NCBI GenBank assembly: GCA_019009955.1 | Contig: CM032229.1 | Coordinates: 151,346,001 to 151,410,000 of the forward strand | Direction: 5' to 3' | Source: Riptortus pedestris | Taxonomy: Eukaryota > Arthropoda > Insecta > Hemiptera > Alydidae | Length of the DNA stretch: 64,000 bases | In this document: positions 23,779 through 35,781 of the stretch, piece after piece | How positions within the stretch are numbered: position 1 is the first letter of the stretch | Layout of the letters: every line of letters starts with the position of its first letter | The notes under the pieces: model-generated | What the model was told of the DNA's origin: nothing | What the model saw: the letters and a program-made list of their open reading frames with translations, nothing else | Database searches by the model: none | Made by a program: the position numbers and the translations under genes

Positions 23779-23785
<7 letters not shown>
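22761..23785 (-). mobile_element. Non-autonomous Helitron, copy H3
   Basis: Reverse-strand element. Its 3' end lies at 22761-22764 (CTAG), preceded on its own strand by CCCGGGCGAAGCCGGGTATC, the terminal hairpin. Three internal blocks of about 300 bp follow (GTTCCTAGAAATG, GTCTCTAGAAATG and GTCTCAGAGAATA near 22960, 23259 and 23556). The 5' region has TTCGGTTCAGCCGTTTATGC and ends in another TA tract at about 23784. No coding capacity. Confidence 0.85.
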
Positions 23786-23838
<53 letters not shown>

Positions 23839-24821
23839 TAAGATAAAAATCAATAAATGTAAAGAAGATTGTAGCGAAAGCTGCCCACGCAAAGACCAGA
23901 GGTTGGGGATAGCGGGTGCATAACTCAGGTTATTACAGTCCTTGTCACGGCATGATAGATGATGGCGGCGTCTTCCCCGAAAAGACCATTCCAATCAAGA
24001 AAGTAGTCCCTTATCGCTCTAGAACAGCCGTCACTCCAGAATCTAATCCTAGCCTCCGCTGAGTAGTGAGATTGTCAGAGGCGGAAGTCAATTTACGGAG
24101 CACATTGAAAATCAGTTGTAGCTGGTAGAGAGGATGCCTACTCAGGTTTATCAGCAAAGTTTAATGGGGCATTAAAATATATTTATTAATGCTTTCGTGA
24201 ACCTATTTGATAATTGCCGAACTGATGATCTACCTAGAGAGATGCTACAGTGAAGAACTCATACACTTCATTCTCAGAGTGCATTGCCGTTGCTCATTTC
24301 TATCTGCAAATTCCACTACAAGGATCATCCCTTGAAAATATATATTCCTAACACTTACTTTCTTTGAAGGAAAGATTGTGAAACTCATTTCAACAAGGTC
24401 TGATGGAAATAATAGTTTCCAACACTTATAGTCCTTACCTGGCACCTCATTAGTCTACAGACTCTGCACGATCGGAACGAATGTACTTTCCAAATATACA
24501 TTTTACAATGAAACGAAGTTATAAAAGAGAAATACTACTTTCTTTAGAATTTCTGCCCTTCAATTAAAGACTAGCACAATACCAGTACCAATAATGGCTG
24601 CCCCAAATCCCAATAGTGAAAAGTCTCCAAACACAAGAGAGTACAATAACACATGACTGCTTAACACAATTTAGCAAATTAAAAAAAGACTAAGCTTGAG
24701 TTAGTCATTTCCTCCCTTTATCAATTAGGTAGATAAAAGGTGTGATAGAAAACACTTAAAACAAAAGTTTTATTTTTAGAGAAGAAACAAAGCAATGCAA
24801 ATATAAAGTTACCCTTACTAC
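23786..24821. other. Intergenic, no recognised feature
   Basis: The TA tract ends at about 23834. The rest is AT-rich with a mixed patch at about 23870-24080. No domain or repeat family I can name. Confidence 0.5.
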
Positions 24822-25250
24822 AAAAAAAAGTCCGTCACGCAGGATCTGCGTAAACTAAACAGATTTCATTTCAAAAGAAATTTCAGGAGAGCCGAGCAGT
24901 TAAGGAAACGGCCAACCTAGCTTTTGGCGGGAAACTCACTCTCATCCATTATCCGCCCTGATTTAATAAAAATGAAAATATCTCGGTTAATATTCAAGAT
25001 AGAGAATAAATACATTTATAGTAACAATATTTATAGTAACTTTAATTTGCAATAAGATTGATTCTATACAATTTTTCGATCCGACGTATGGTAACGGAGA
25101 TATTTCGAATTTTCGAAAAGCCTCCCCTCTAACCCCCCCCCCCCTCCCACTGGTCCGATTTTAGCCGTTAACGAACTTGATCTTTCTTTTTACTAAATAT
25201 CGAGTTTGGTAACGATCAAACAAAAACTGCGACCGCGAGAGCGGTAACAG

Positions 25251-25303
<53 letters not shown>

Positions 25304-25431
25304 CACCGTTTTGAACGGATCTCATTTTCGTCATCTACTAGGTAGGATCGATGGATATTTGAAGAAAAATTTCGAAAATTCCGACATGAGTACGACCTCA
25401 ATAACTGATTTCCCTTATGGGAAATCTGCTA
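24822..25431 (-). mobile_element. DN copy 12 (short subfamily)
   Basis: Reverse copy from AAAAAGTCCGTCACGCAGG to TTTCCCTTATGGGAAATCTG. It has the alternative module (GGAGAGCCGAGCAGTTAAGG, GGCCAACCTAGC) and a TA tract at 25255-25300. It is followed closely by a family E repeat. Confidence 0.85.
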
Positions 25432-25445
25432 ATAATAAACATTGA

Positions 25446-25735
25446 TTTTTAGGGTTCTTTTGGATTTATTACTGCACAATTTATTTGACGTTGACTACCC
25501 ACTTTTAAACACTTGGTAAATTATTCATCACTATTTATCATAATATGCACTGATAATTTCAGTACAATAACTCATGATCGCTGATGTTCACAAAACGCGG
25601 CACTGCACTGATCTTCATAAAATACGGCACTGCACTATTCTTCACTAAAAGCTGCCCTGAACGCACTGTTACTCAGTAGTAAGCAAACAGAACTAACTCA
25701 CTGTTGGGCTGGCTGGGCGGCTTTTAAATAGCTCG
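25446..25735. repeat. Family E repeat, second copy
   Basis: Shares TTTTTAGGGTTCTTTTGG, ACACTTGGTAAATTATTC, AATATGCACTGATA and the minisatellite core CGGCACTGCACTGATCTTC with 8385-8973, but has only about two degenerate units. It then continues into GGGCTGGCTGGGCGGCTTTT, a stretch absent from the first copy. The class is undetermined; an LTR or a non-autonomous DNA element are both possible. Confidence 0.65.
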
Positions 25736-26239
25736 GACGCGGGTTAGAAGATTCTCGAATTGACCCTGGCGCCGCCGCTCCAGCAGTGGTGCCTTCATTT
25801 TCTTCATACTTCTTAAATACGTGATTACACATACGTAATTTTCAAGTAAGTACTTTTCGCAACAATATATATCGAAATTGGTAGCACCAATGTATGATAA
25901 TGTGGAGACCACGTTTTTGTCAGGAAGCATCATCACTGAAGACAATAATACGTTATTAGTGATCAAATTGATATAGGAATACCATTTTCTAATCAAGCCT
26001 TCCAAGGCTAAAGGAATACTTTAACTAAAAAGAGAACAAGTACCAATAAAAGTCATTCATCTGGAGTGTACTCCTTTAAGATACATTGAATACAATCGAA
26101 ATGTGGATTTGGCGCTGATTCACCAGGACTAGTTCTACTCAATAGAAATCCAACGTGGAAGTTCAGAATGTAGTAAGTGAAAAAAAAGAGGGTGAAACTT
26201 TTTTGGCATATCTGAAGGCCCAACGCTTTCATCAAAAAT

Positions 26240-26463
26240 ATTATTATTATTTATTAACGTCTACTTTGCAACACAGGCTAATTGGGACGGGTTATCTACA
26301 GGTTACCACCCATTTCTAGCCAGGGTGGGACTAAGGATGTTAGTTAATGAATTTCGTCACTAAATAATTTCCTTTGCCCAGGCAAGAATCGAACTCGCCA
26401 CTCTAGAATTACCATGTGAGATTAAAGGCAATGCTTTAACTCACATGGCTGACCTGAGCCCCC
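26240..26463 (-). mobile_element. tRNA-derived SINE, copy 5 (full length)
   Basis: Best-preserved copy. On its own strand it runs from GGGGGCTCAGGTCAGCC through the hairpin (26412-26448, arms with CCATGTGAG / CTCACATGG), the B-box-like GAGTTCGATTCTTGCC and the body to ACGTTAATAAATAATAATAA. Flanks ATCAAAAATATT and ATAAAAAATATA are an imperfect target duplication. Confidence 0.9.
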
Positions 26464-26676
26464 ATAAAAAATATATATTAAATTTACATTATTTAGCATC
26501 AGGAAAGAGGGATGCCAAGAAAGTAAGTTTTTAAAAGATATCGAACATCTTATGATTGCGGTGAGTATAGTAATATGAAAAGAGCAGCTTCTGAAAGAGC
26601 CCAGTTTTTGCAACTACAAGGCAATCTAAACTTTTTCAAAAAAAAAGTGAAGTTATCAGGACATATGTGATAAATA

Positions 26677-26753
26677 TTTTTATTATTATTTATTAACGTC
26701 CACTTTTTGCAACTCAGCTAATTGGGACGGGTTATCTACAGGTCACCACGCTT
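26677..26753 (-). mobile_element. 5'-truncated SINE, copy 6, with 13-bp target duplication
   Basis: Only the 3' 75 bp or so of the SINE (reverse strand), flanked by exact TATGTGATAAATA at 26664-26676 and 26754-26766. Truncation at the 5' end with an intact 3' tail is the signature of LINE-driven target-primed reverse transcription. The target is a family E relic (26767-26890). Confidence 0.9.
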
Positions 26754-26766
26754 TATGTGATAAATA

Positions 26767-26890
26767 GTGAAGAGTAATTTACCAAGTATGGAAAAGTGAG
26801 TAGTCATCGTGAAATGAATTTTGCAGCGATAAAAACGTTAAGATTTGTGTATTTAATTTTGCAATACAAAAGAACCCTAAAAATTGTAAG
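26767..26890. repeat. Family E repeat, third (inverted) fragment
   Basis: AATTTACCAAGTATGG, TGTGTATTTAATTTTGCAA and CAAAAGAACCCTAAAAA are the reverse complement of the start of the family E copies at 8397 and 25450. The truncated SINE is inserted in it. Confidence 0.65.
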
Positions 26891-27605
26891 AAAACATTTA
26901 TTAATTTTTTAATGCAAGTGACAATATTTTACATCATGACGATCAATTACAAAAATTTTATTGGACATGGAAACGTCCAATACTATTCTGATTTCTTGTT
27001 TGATGTGTTTTATTACAGACAACATTCACACGGCATTTTATTATAGAAAAAAGATCATTATGTCAAATGTATGTTTTGGAAAGGAGTAAGCAGAGACCTT
27101 ATGAATAATATTCCATGGTTTTATATCTTATAAAAAAGCTGCGATAATCTATTGGTAAGCAATAGAACATAAATTGTCACCAATAGTTTTCAGTATGGGA
27201 TCCATCTTACCTTCATCATTTCTGGATCTGAGTTGAACGTTGAGCAACAGCTGATACATATATTAGCAGTTTCGCTTTTGACCTTCGTTGATAGGAATGA
27301 CGTAGTCTCGCGATTAATGGCGCTAACAAGTTGTTGTATGTTGGTATGTCGGAGGATAATCACCGATCCATCATCTTATCGAACGTGCCATATCTGCTTC
27401 GCAGAGTATTTATGGACGTACTTCAATATCGATGCAGCGCTTGTTAATAGGTCACTTGCAAACACGCAATGGCAAGAGCTACTTACGAACTGCAAATATT
27501 CTCACAAATAGTTTTTAATGTTGGGAAGGTTTCCCCTTCTTGGAGTTAGGTTATGTTATTAAAAATATTGAACAACTGTCAAGTTATTTTACATTAGCTT
27601 TATTC
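26891..27605. other. Intergenic, no recognised gene
   Basis: A 92-codon forward frame at 27233-27511 matches no family I know and has no clear initiation or splice context, so I do not call it a gene. Confidence 0.4.
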
Positions 27606-27861
27606 AACTATGGCCAATTGCGATAGGTTATATATAGGTTAAAACTCCTTCTATTTAATACGATTAAAGAGTTGACCTTAAATCTCACATGGTAAACCTA
27701 GAATGGCGAGTTCGATTCCCGGCCGGGCAGAAGAATTTATTTAGTAACTGAATTCATTAAATAAAATCCTTAGTCCCACCCTGGCTAGAAAAAGTTGGTA
27801 ACATGTAAATAAGCCGTCCCAATTAGCCTAAGTTGCAGAAAGTGGACGTTAATAAATAATT
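27606..27861 (+). mobile_element. SINE copy 7, with an inverted SINE fragment in front
   Basis: 27606-27657 resembles the reverse complement of the SINE body (GGCCAATTGCGATAGGTTAT). From about 27661 a forward SINE follows, beginning inside the hairpin region, with GAGTTCGATTCCCGGCCGGGC, the body and ACGTTAATAAATAATTTAC. The first part is heavily diverged. Confidence 0.75.
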
Positions 27862-28314
27862 TACTTAATACAAGGGATTTTATTTAGTGTGTCCATCAAA
27901 AAAGAAATTCAGTCCACACGGGGATCGATCCCAAGACTACAACTTAACTAATGGTATTATGGCCGAAATATACAAGCTAACTTTAACCAGGGCAGTACTT
28001 AGTAGATTAATGAACAGTTTCTTTTTATGAAATTAATAGAATTGACGAAGCTTCGATAATGAATTGTAATAGAACTGAACAGACAAAAAGTACTTAAGAA
28101 AACCGAGAGTGCATGGTGTGTTCATTTATTACAAAATAATATTATGTTGGGAATTACTTATGTCACTCTCAGCCAAAAAACAGTGCTTGGGTAAAATACG
28201 TGGCAGAGGTCAATTTGACTAACTGTCTAGTAGAATTTTAATGTATTCTGGAATAAGTAAACACTTTATTTTCCTATTTTGAAACAGAATTTTCTATGAC
28301 AGTTTCATAAAAGT
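27862..28314. other. Intergenic, no recognised feature
   Basis: AT-rich, nothing recognised. Confidence 0.5.
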
Positions 28315-28771
28315 GTATGTTAACTAAGCAGATATCCCACGTGCGTATTTGCATTTATCTCATAACGTAAAAGTTCTACGAGAACACTATTTAGTTTTTA
28401 GTCTTCAAAAAGAGTTCTTCATAATAAAACCGCTTATTGTTAATATGACGAGAGTAGTAGTATTATGGCGGGAGTTTACTGAAAGCTGAAAATTAAGAAA
28501 TGCAAATATCTCACTTAATATTGAATATAGAGAAAATATGTATACCTATAAAAACATTAATAGAGCACTAAATTTACGATAATTTTGTATATTCTATCCA
28601 ATTTTACAATACGACGTATAATAACGGAGACATTAAGAATTGTCGAAATTCCCTATTCTAAAACCCCCTCCAACCAGCCTGATTTCTGATATTAACGAAC
28701 TTGATCTTTCATTTTTTAAAACGATTAAATATCGAGTTTAGTAACGATACAACAAAAATTGCGACCGCTAG

Positions 28772-28843
<72 letters not shown>

Positions 28844-28953
28844 TTTGAACGGGCCTCATTTTCGTCATCTCCTGGGTAGGATCGACATATGAGGAAATGT
28901 TTCGAAAATCGCGCCACGAGTACTACCTCAACCCTTAAGGGAAATCTGCTAAA
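28315..28953 (-). mobile_element. DN copy 13
   Basis: Reverse copy from TTAACTAAGCAGATATCCC (3' hairpin lost) to CCCTTAAGGGAAATCTGC. The TA tract is at 28777-28836. The AGAGCGGTAAC segment normally next to the tract is deleted. Confidence 0.8.
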
Positions 28954-29989
28954 AGGGAAAGAATCACTTTATTCTCCAAAGTTATATACAGTTTGTGTGG
29001 CTGCTCAATTACATTGAGATGCTGAAGCACACAGCAACTGAAGTCAATCCCTAGGACAATACCAATACTAAGTAAAACAATACATATTGTATCTAGTCAG
29101 ATAAATAACTAAAATATTTTAACACGGTCAGCAACCTAAAAGGTGTATGACACTAGTTGTAAATTAACAAACTTTATTATTAGAATAACATGATCCGTCG
29201 ATCTATAATAAGTTCACTGGTCAAAGTTAAAGTTAAAATATATGGTGGGAAATAATCCCTAAAGTATCAATAGTGATAATCTCGACCAAAGTTTGCAGAA
29301 CCTTCTTGTCTGTTACCACCACGTCAAAAAATTTCTGGTTACGCTTAGGGACCCGTTCCTCGGGGACCGAACCACAAGCCCATCACTATATTATCCCGCT
29401 CACCAAATGTTTCACCGAATTTCTCAGAGTAAAATTTAATACAATAATTAATTTCGCCAGGATGTTGACCCGGACATGCTTCAGAATTCTTCAAGATCCC
29501 CGAGCAAGTCTCATCATGGAAGGACACATGACCTAGTGGTTAAGTATTGCATCCAAATGTCATTATAGACTGTAGAGAGTAAAAACGAACGCCTTGGGGG
29601 GTTCGTGTGCAGCGTTACGAAATGAAAACACTTCAAAGCCGTTATTTTACCATGACTCGCCTCAATGATTGGCCCGACCCCTATTGCCGCTATTACGGAG
29701 AATGGAGGTGATAATAAAATTAAATAGGAATAACTATTATCCCAGATTGGTCTTATTAGTTATTAGTTTTATTAGTGTTATGACACGGCGACAAAAATAG
29801 CTCAATGACTTAAATTGATCATTGGAAAAGATTGTCAAGGTGATAATAAATTCCAGAATATTAACACCTGATCTGCAATACAAATACATGAGTTCCTCGT
29901 GAATCATAAGGCTATGTCATACACCACTAATCACGTCTGCTAAATTAATAAGCAGTGGTTCTTAACATTTTTAAACTTTTGAATATTGC
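28954..29989. other. Intergenic, no recognised gene
   Basis: Reading frames on both strands at about 29273-29536 overlap and look like chance. A string at 29526-29550 (CATGACCTAGTGGTTAAG) slightly resembles a tRNA A box, but no B box or tRNA fold follows. Confidence 0.4.
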
Positions 29990-30110
29990 CTTACTTAAGG
30001 GGAATCAACTATTGAATGACGATAACTCACAATGCCTTTTTTAAAATCTCTTTAAATATACACCGATGACAAAAATGACGTCATTCAAATTTACAAATAT
30101 CTCGACACTC
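29990..30110 (+). mobile_element. DN copy 14 (decayed 5' end)
   Basis: CTTACTTAAGGGGAATCAAC, TATTGAATGACGATAACTC and GATGACAAAAATGACGTC align with the first 110 bp of forward DN copies, with many substitutions. It stops before the microsatellite. Confidence 0.55.
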
Positions 30111-31082
30111 TAGTGGCCACGAATTTCAAATTTATAGCTCTACGTATATTAGTGCTAAAGTTTCCATTGGAATAAATTCCTTAACACGTTTCAGTCTATT
30201 ATTTACCATTATGAATGTTATATATAGCAAGCACTGTAAGTGGAAAATAAGGTTTGCCTCCTTCCAGTATAACTATTTATAGTTTATCATTTAGTTTTTT
30301 TTTGTTTTACTTTTATTTTGTTTTTTTCTCTCATGTTGTAAATAAACTAAAAATTTATATTTAGTTTTGTCCATTCTATTTATTTTGTACATTTGTAAAA
30401 TTTAGCTGTGTAAAAATTTTAATTTTGTAAAATTATATTCCTTCATATTAAAAGATGAATCGCCATTGTAGCGGCATCTCAAGTAAATAATAATAATAGT
30501 TATCACGTTTCAATAAGAAGCAAAGTGATTTTATTTTCTTCGTTAATTCGTCAATATATTCGAACTAGCCTAGGCTTTTGTCCACCGTGTGCGTTGGAAC
30601 CATTCTGTTCTACAGTTTATCTTCTAACATGCCGAATCTGGTAGTGTTGCACTCAAAACAAGAAGTGCATCATTCTAAATCAGGAATTATGCTGGGAGGC
30701 TTCCACTAATGGAGTATGAAGACTTGAGAAGAAATGAGGAACTTCATAACACGCCTGAAGCAAATAAGTTATTTTAATGAAACTCGACTACTTGAGCAGA
30801 AAGCCAGATCGAATTGAAAAGCTTAAATTATTACCGCGTTCCACATTCTGCTCCTCGATCCAAGAAGTGAAATTTGTGATAATTTAGTATGTTTGTATGC
30901 GTTGAAAAGAATGGAGCAGTTGTTGTTAACTATAGTCAAGAACTAGTTTTTACTCTCTTAAATATTGTAAGCATTCTTGATGTAAAAGTCTCAAGGATTT
31001 TTATATATATTTTCAAATCTTAAAACAATCTTACCTGCATTTAAATGGTACGTTCTTGGTTAATAGATGAAGTTTAATAAGG
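30111..31082. other. Intergenic, no recognised feature
   Basis: AT-rich with T-rich runs near 30300. No gene seen. Confidence 0.5.
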
Positions 31083-31790
31083 AAGGAAAAAGACAGATCA
31101 AGTTCGTTAATGGCTGAAATCGGACCAGTGGGAGGGGGTTTAGAGGGTTTTTTTTCTCTCGAAAAATCCAAATATCTCCGTTATCATACGTCGGATCAAA
31201 ATATTGTATAGAATCAATGTTATTGAAAATTAAATGTACTATAAATGTTTTTATATTCACTTATTCTTCATCTTGAATATTAACCGAAGTATTTGAATTT
31301 TTCAGTTTTCAGCCAAACCCCCACATCTTACATAAATAATACTCTGTTATGTAATAAACCACATTATTCGAAGCTTGAATGCCATAAATTTTCAAGAGAC
31401 CTTTATTATACGAGATAAATGCAAATATATGTTATTGTACCCCCCCCTTCTTATGTTCTTAGACTACAAAAATTTGATTGATTGGCATACACAATATTCT
31501 GATCCATTAAAAATTACAGTACTAGATAAAGTAAATAGTTTTGGATAAAATTATATTGTTATATTCTGATATATTTCCGTAATTGTTTTTCTTTCCCGTG
31601 AGAAGTCAGTAAAACCAGTTTGTTTACGTTTCAGGTGCTACTCGTCTGGAGGTTTCTTATTATCGTTCGTATTTATTCACTTGATGTCGGCGGTGCTATT
31701 GTGTTACCAGTACGTAGACTTACCTATTGTTAAACATCACGAGGGAAATTGCTTATTTTACACAGCCTCTTCGTGACCGATTATTTTTTT
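31083..31790 (+). mobile_element. DN copy 15 (3' three quarters)
   Basis: Begins just 3' of the usual microsatellite (AAAAAGACAGATCAAGTTCG) and runs to the 3' end GAGGGAAATTGCTTATTTTAC with a weakened hairpin (ACAGCCTCTTCGT) and GACCGATTATTTTTT. No 5' end or TA tract. Confidence 0.8.
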
Positions 31791-32230
31791 GTACGCTATG
31801 CGCAAATGAAGAATTTCCTGTTTGTAAAATGTATATGACTAAGTTATGTTACCACCCTTGGTCCTTACAAAAGCTCTTCTGCGATATGTTTGGCTAAGAT
31901 TTAATTATGACTGGCGTACTATCACCTGGAGATATGCTGATCTCCTACGATCTGAGAACCCCTAAATTAATTCTCTTCACCGGCTGGGTTTTCTCTTCCA
32001 TTACAACTGCCCTTTAGAGCGGCCGGGTTTCACTATTAGCACCCTCTCTCACAAACACGCGTTTACCCTTGGGGCATTTTTTAATTTATATTTCGTGTCA
32101 GTCGGCCATAACTAAACGTGATAATCGGATAAATTTGGATTCTGAGAGTCAATTTTACAGATCAAAGGAGGAATTTCATCTTTAAGTATTTCACAAATCA
32201 ATGCCATTATGATATTATTTTAATGCGAAA
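31791..32230. other. Intergenic, no recognised feature
   Basis: A patch of moderate GC content at 31980-32070, with no domain recognised. Confidence 0.45.
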
Positions 32231-32755
32231 ACGTCCGTCACGCAAGGGCTCCGTAAAGTAAGCAGATTTTCCACGCTCGTCACGTAATTGCATTTATATC
32301 AAAAAGTAAAAGTTCATTGAGAACAATATTTGATATTTAGGCTTCAAATAAAGTGCTACATAATATAACAGCTTATTGTTAATAATAATAATGTGATATG
32401 AGTGGGTGTTTACTGAAGTTCGAAAACTAAAAATAATGCAAATATCTCGATTAATAATCAAGATTGAAATGAAAAACGACATAACAACATTTATATCTAT
32501 CGAATTTTGCGTTCCGACGCATAATAATGGATATATTAAGATTTTTCGAAACTCCCCTCTATACCCCTCCACTTCCACTGGTCTAACTTGATCTTTAGTT
32601 TTATATAAAACGTCTAAATATCAAGTATGGTAATAATCAAACAAAAATTGCGACCGCTAGAGCGTTAACAGACAGATATATATGTAGGAAATTTTTTGAA
32701 ATTCGCGTTACGAGTAAGACCTCAATAGCTGATTTCTCTTAAGGGAAATCTGCAA
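32231..32755 (-). mobile_element. DN copy 16
   Basis: Reverse copy from ACGTCCGTCACGCAAGGGC to TTTCTCTTAAGGGAAATCTG, shortened internally on both sides. The microsatellite is only about 8 bp (32676-32684), so length expansion of the tract is not needed for recognition of the family. Confidence 0.8.
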
Positions 32756-34019
32756 AAATGTATCAATGATAACTTAAATGCTAAACGGAAGAAGAATAAA
32801 AAATGTTAAAGAATGTAAATTAAGTCTAAAATTTCAATCAAAACGAACGGTCTATTACATTTGTCACAGAAAAGTATACTAATATCAAAAAATTAAAATT
32901 TATAGTCAATGATCGGAAGAAATTCCTCCTGCTGTTAATAAATAATACTTTTATTGAATTCAATCTGGCATGCTGCTCCAGCCCCAAGTATATTGTCTGA
33001 GGGATTGTTTTCAGATATGTTATGTACTGTTTAATGCCAGGTGATCATATGGATAAATAAAATATAGCACGTGGAACTGGAGTTTGAAGTTGGAAACTCT
33101 ATCATACAAGACCAGCTTTACCTACGCCTCTCCACTAAAAATATAAATAAATATTGAGACAAAAATGTTAATTAAATATTTATTAATTATACATAACTAA
33201 TAATAATATGGTAACGGACATTGATGAACACTAGAAAAACATTCGTTTAACTAGATATGCATGTGTAGCAGAGTAAGGTTTTGTTGAAAGACATTCATTT
33301 TACATGAGTGTCAAAATTGCAATTTTTTTGGGTGGAATATTGGCCAAAGAGGAAAACTAAGGTACAAAAAACTATCAATATGAAAAGAGTAGCTTATTGC
33401 CGTGTATATTAAATAGACAGTGCATTTATTATTGACAATAGGCAAGTCGATGAGTTCTGTTTGTGATGTATCCACAATGTTTATATGTAAAATAAATGTT
33501 AATGATACACACGCGCAGAAGTATATATGCATTTTTTACTATTAAATATTTAATTCATTCTTGTAAAAGGGAATGAAATGTATAACAATTAAGAATAATT
33601 AAATTTATAATTCCAGATAATAATTAAAAAGGAATTGCTTAGTTTAGCCTCCGTCGATGTGCAATCTGCATATTAAGTTATTAATATTTACAATGTAGTT
33701 TCTGGTATTAATGATAATACTACCTAATTTCAGCTAATTGTTTTTCCCTATTTTTTTTTTTTTTTAAATCCGCATTCTGAAAATCTAATGAAAATAAAGC
33801 TAATCGTTTACAAGTACATGTCTGATCACGGAATTCATTAACCTCAATAACACTAGCGCTCTCAATTCGAGCCTAGTAAACCCATAAAAATTAATTTTAT
33901 GAAATAACCCACGTTTACATGGTAGAGAAAATAATTAGCGTGTACACAGGAAGCGCCCAGACTGGGCTAGCCTTGATGAGTACATACCATAGGGAGGACA
34001 TACACTCATACACAAACAT
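32756..34019. other. Intergenic, no recognised feature
   Basis: AT-rich; poly(T) run at about 33757-33772. No gene or known repeat. Confidence 0.5.
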
Positions 34020-34028
34020 GAGCGCGCG

Positions 34029-34102
<74 letters not shown>

Positions 34103-34110
34103 CACAAACA
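34020..34110. repeat. (CG)n then (CA)n microsatellite
   Basis: A short GCGC run grades into a CA tract of about 70 bp. Reading frames with poly-Thr/His or poly-Cys/Val here are artefacts. Confidence 0.95.
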
Positions 34111-34130
34111 TTATTTTAAAACATATGAAG

Positions 34131-34846
34131 GAAAAAAAAGTCCGTCACGCAGGGGCTGCGTAAACTAAGCAGATTTCCCAGGTGAAGTTTTACAATAGAG
34201 AAATCTGCATACTGGTAACACAATACCACCGTGATTAAATACAAACGGTAATGAGAAATATTTCAGTTAATTAAAATAAATTCCCAACTGAAATGGCTTC
34301 TGAATTGTAAGAATAATTTATATTTTAATAACTCAAATTTTAGAAGTCCAAGAACTAAAGAAGGGAGCGGGGCGGATGAACAGAACGTATTTGCATAAAT
34401 CTCACAAAGTAACGAAGGTAATGTAAGGTTAGAAATGAGAGGTAAGATTAGAAGAAGCTTCCACCTGAGCCGAGTAGTGACGGAAATGGCCGACCTAATC
34501 CGAACCATACCCGATCATAGACTTCATAAAAATGCAAATATCTCGGTTAATATTCCAGATAAAGAATAAATGTATATAACAATATTTATAGTAAATTTAA
34601 TTTTCAATAAGATTGGTTCTATACAATTTTTCGATCCAATGCATAATAATGGAGATATTTTCGAAGATCCCGCCCTCTAAACCCCCCCCCCCTCCCTCTA
34701 GTCCGATTTCAGCCATTAACAAACTTGATCTGTCTTTTTACATAAAACGGTTAAATATCGAGTTTCGTAACGATCCAACAAAAATTGTGACCGCTAGAGC
34801 GTTAACAGACAAATATATATATAATTTTGAACGGACCTCATTTTCG
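34131..34846 (-). mobile_element. DN copy 17 (short subfamily, 5' end lost)
   Basis: Starts AAAAGTCCGTCACGCAGGGG with the 3' hairpin and ends at GGACCTCATTTTCG, lacking the last 120 bp or so. The alternative module is present (GGAAGCT-like region in reverse: AGAAGCTTCCACCTGAGCCG) and matches the one in DN copy 20. A poly(T) run and a foreign segment start right after the break. Confidence 0.8.
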
Positions 34847-34861
34847 AATTAATGGTACAAT

Positions 34862-35170
34862 ATTCAACTTTATTTTTTTTTTTTTTGGGGAGTTTCATTT
34901 TTCCTCCCCAAGCCTGAAGTCTATTGCATGTCCAAAATGCCGCAGTCGTGCTTCGAATAGTGTGGGAACATGCATGAGTTCTGTAATCAGCTGATAATTA
35001 ATGAGGGCTGTTCTAAAGTAGATGAGAGAGGAAGAGGATAAGAGAAACTAGATACTTCCTTCACGCTCTAGACCGTGTTTGGGAGGAGTTTATGCTAATA
35101 ACGAAATACGCTCTCTCACAGCCAAGTAGGGCAAGCTCCGATAAGGAAGGCACATGTGGGTATTAGCACT
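34862..35170 (-). mobile_element. Possible poly(A) retroposon
   Basis: A T run (34870-34885) followed by GC-richer sequence unlike the surroundings (GGGGAGTTTCATTTTTCC, CCGCAGTCGTGCTTCG). On the reverse strand this would be a body ending in a poly(A) tail, next to the break in DN copy 17. No clear target duplication was found, so the call is weak. Confidence 0.35.
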
Positions 35171-35583
35171 TTCCATGAAAATTCACTCAGAACTAGTTAT
35201 ATTTCAGTTCAGGTGCCTGAAGTCGAAACATCGTTCAGATTTGAAATGTAAACCCGTTAGGTGACAAATGGTCAAACGGTTACCCAAGATTCATATTCGA
35301 AACATATGCTATTTTTTTATATACAATAAACGTTTGGCACTGCATGACTTCCTTGTACTCCTTTTTAATTGCTACACAAATAGTTCTATCTCTAATATGT
35401 TAGAAACATTTTTATTTCTCCACATCAACCTTCTCCCCTAACTAAGCGTTCCAATAATCCGGAATAGTAAATTCCAACATTCTAAGACTTTCTGTCTTTC
35501 CTGCTACTGAGATCTGATTTAAACCTGGGACGAATACACAATATATTCTCTTGAACTTCTTGATGCAAAGACCACGTGACCTC

Positions 35584-35695
35584 TCCCTTTAGGGAAACCA
35601 GCTATTGAGGTAGTACTCATGACTCAATTTTCGAAATTTTTCTTCAAATGTCCATCGGTTTTCCCTAGGAGACGACGAAAATAAGGTTCATTCAA

Positions 35696-35778
<83 letters not shown>
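35584..35778 (+). mobile_element. DN copy 18 (5' end plus microsatellite)
   Basis: CTCCCTTTAGGGAAACCAGC, TATTGAGGTAGTACTCATGAC to GGTTCATTCAAAACTATATA, then a TA tract (35698-35750) that becomes a GA tract (35751-35777). Nothing of the element lies beyond it. Confidence 0.8.

Positions 35779-35781
<3 letters not shown>

Noticed and set aside
27233..27511. Possible 92-codon host gene
   Set aside because: No recognisable domain, no supporting splice or promoter context; length is compatible with chance in this sequence.
29526..29600. tRNA-like A box (CCTAGTGGTTAAG)
   Set aside because: No B box or complementary acceptor stem downstream.
33919..34119. Thr/His-rich small protein
   Set aside because: Direct translation of the CA microsatellite.
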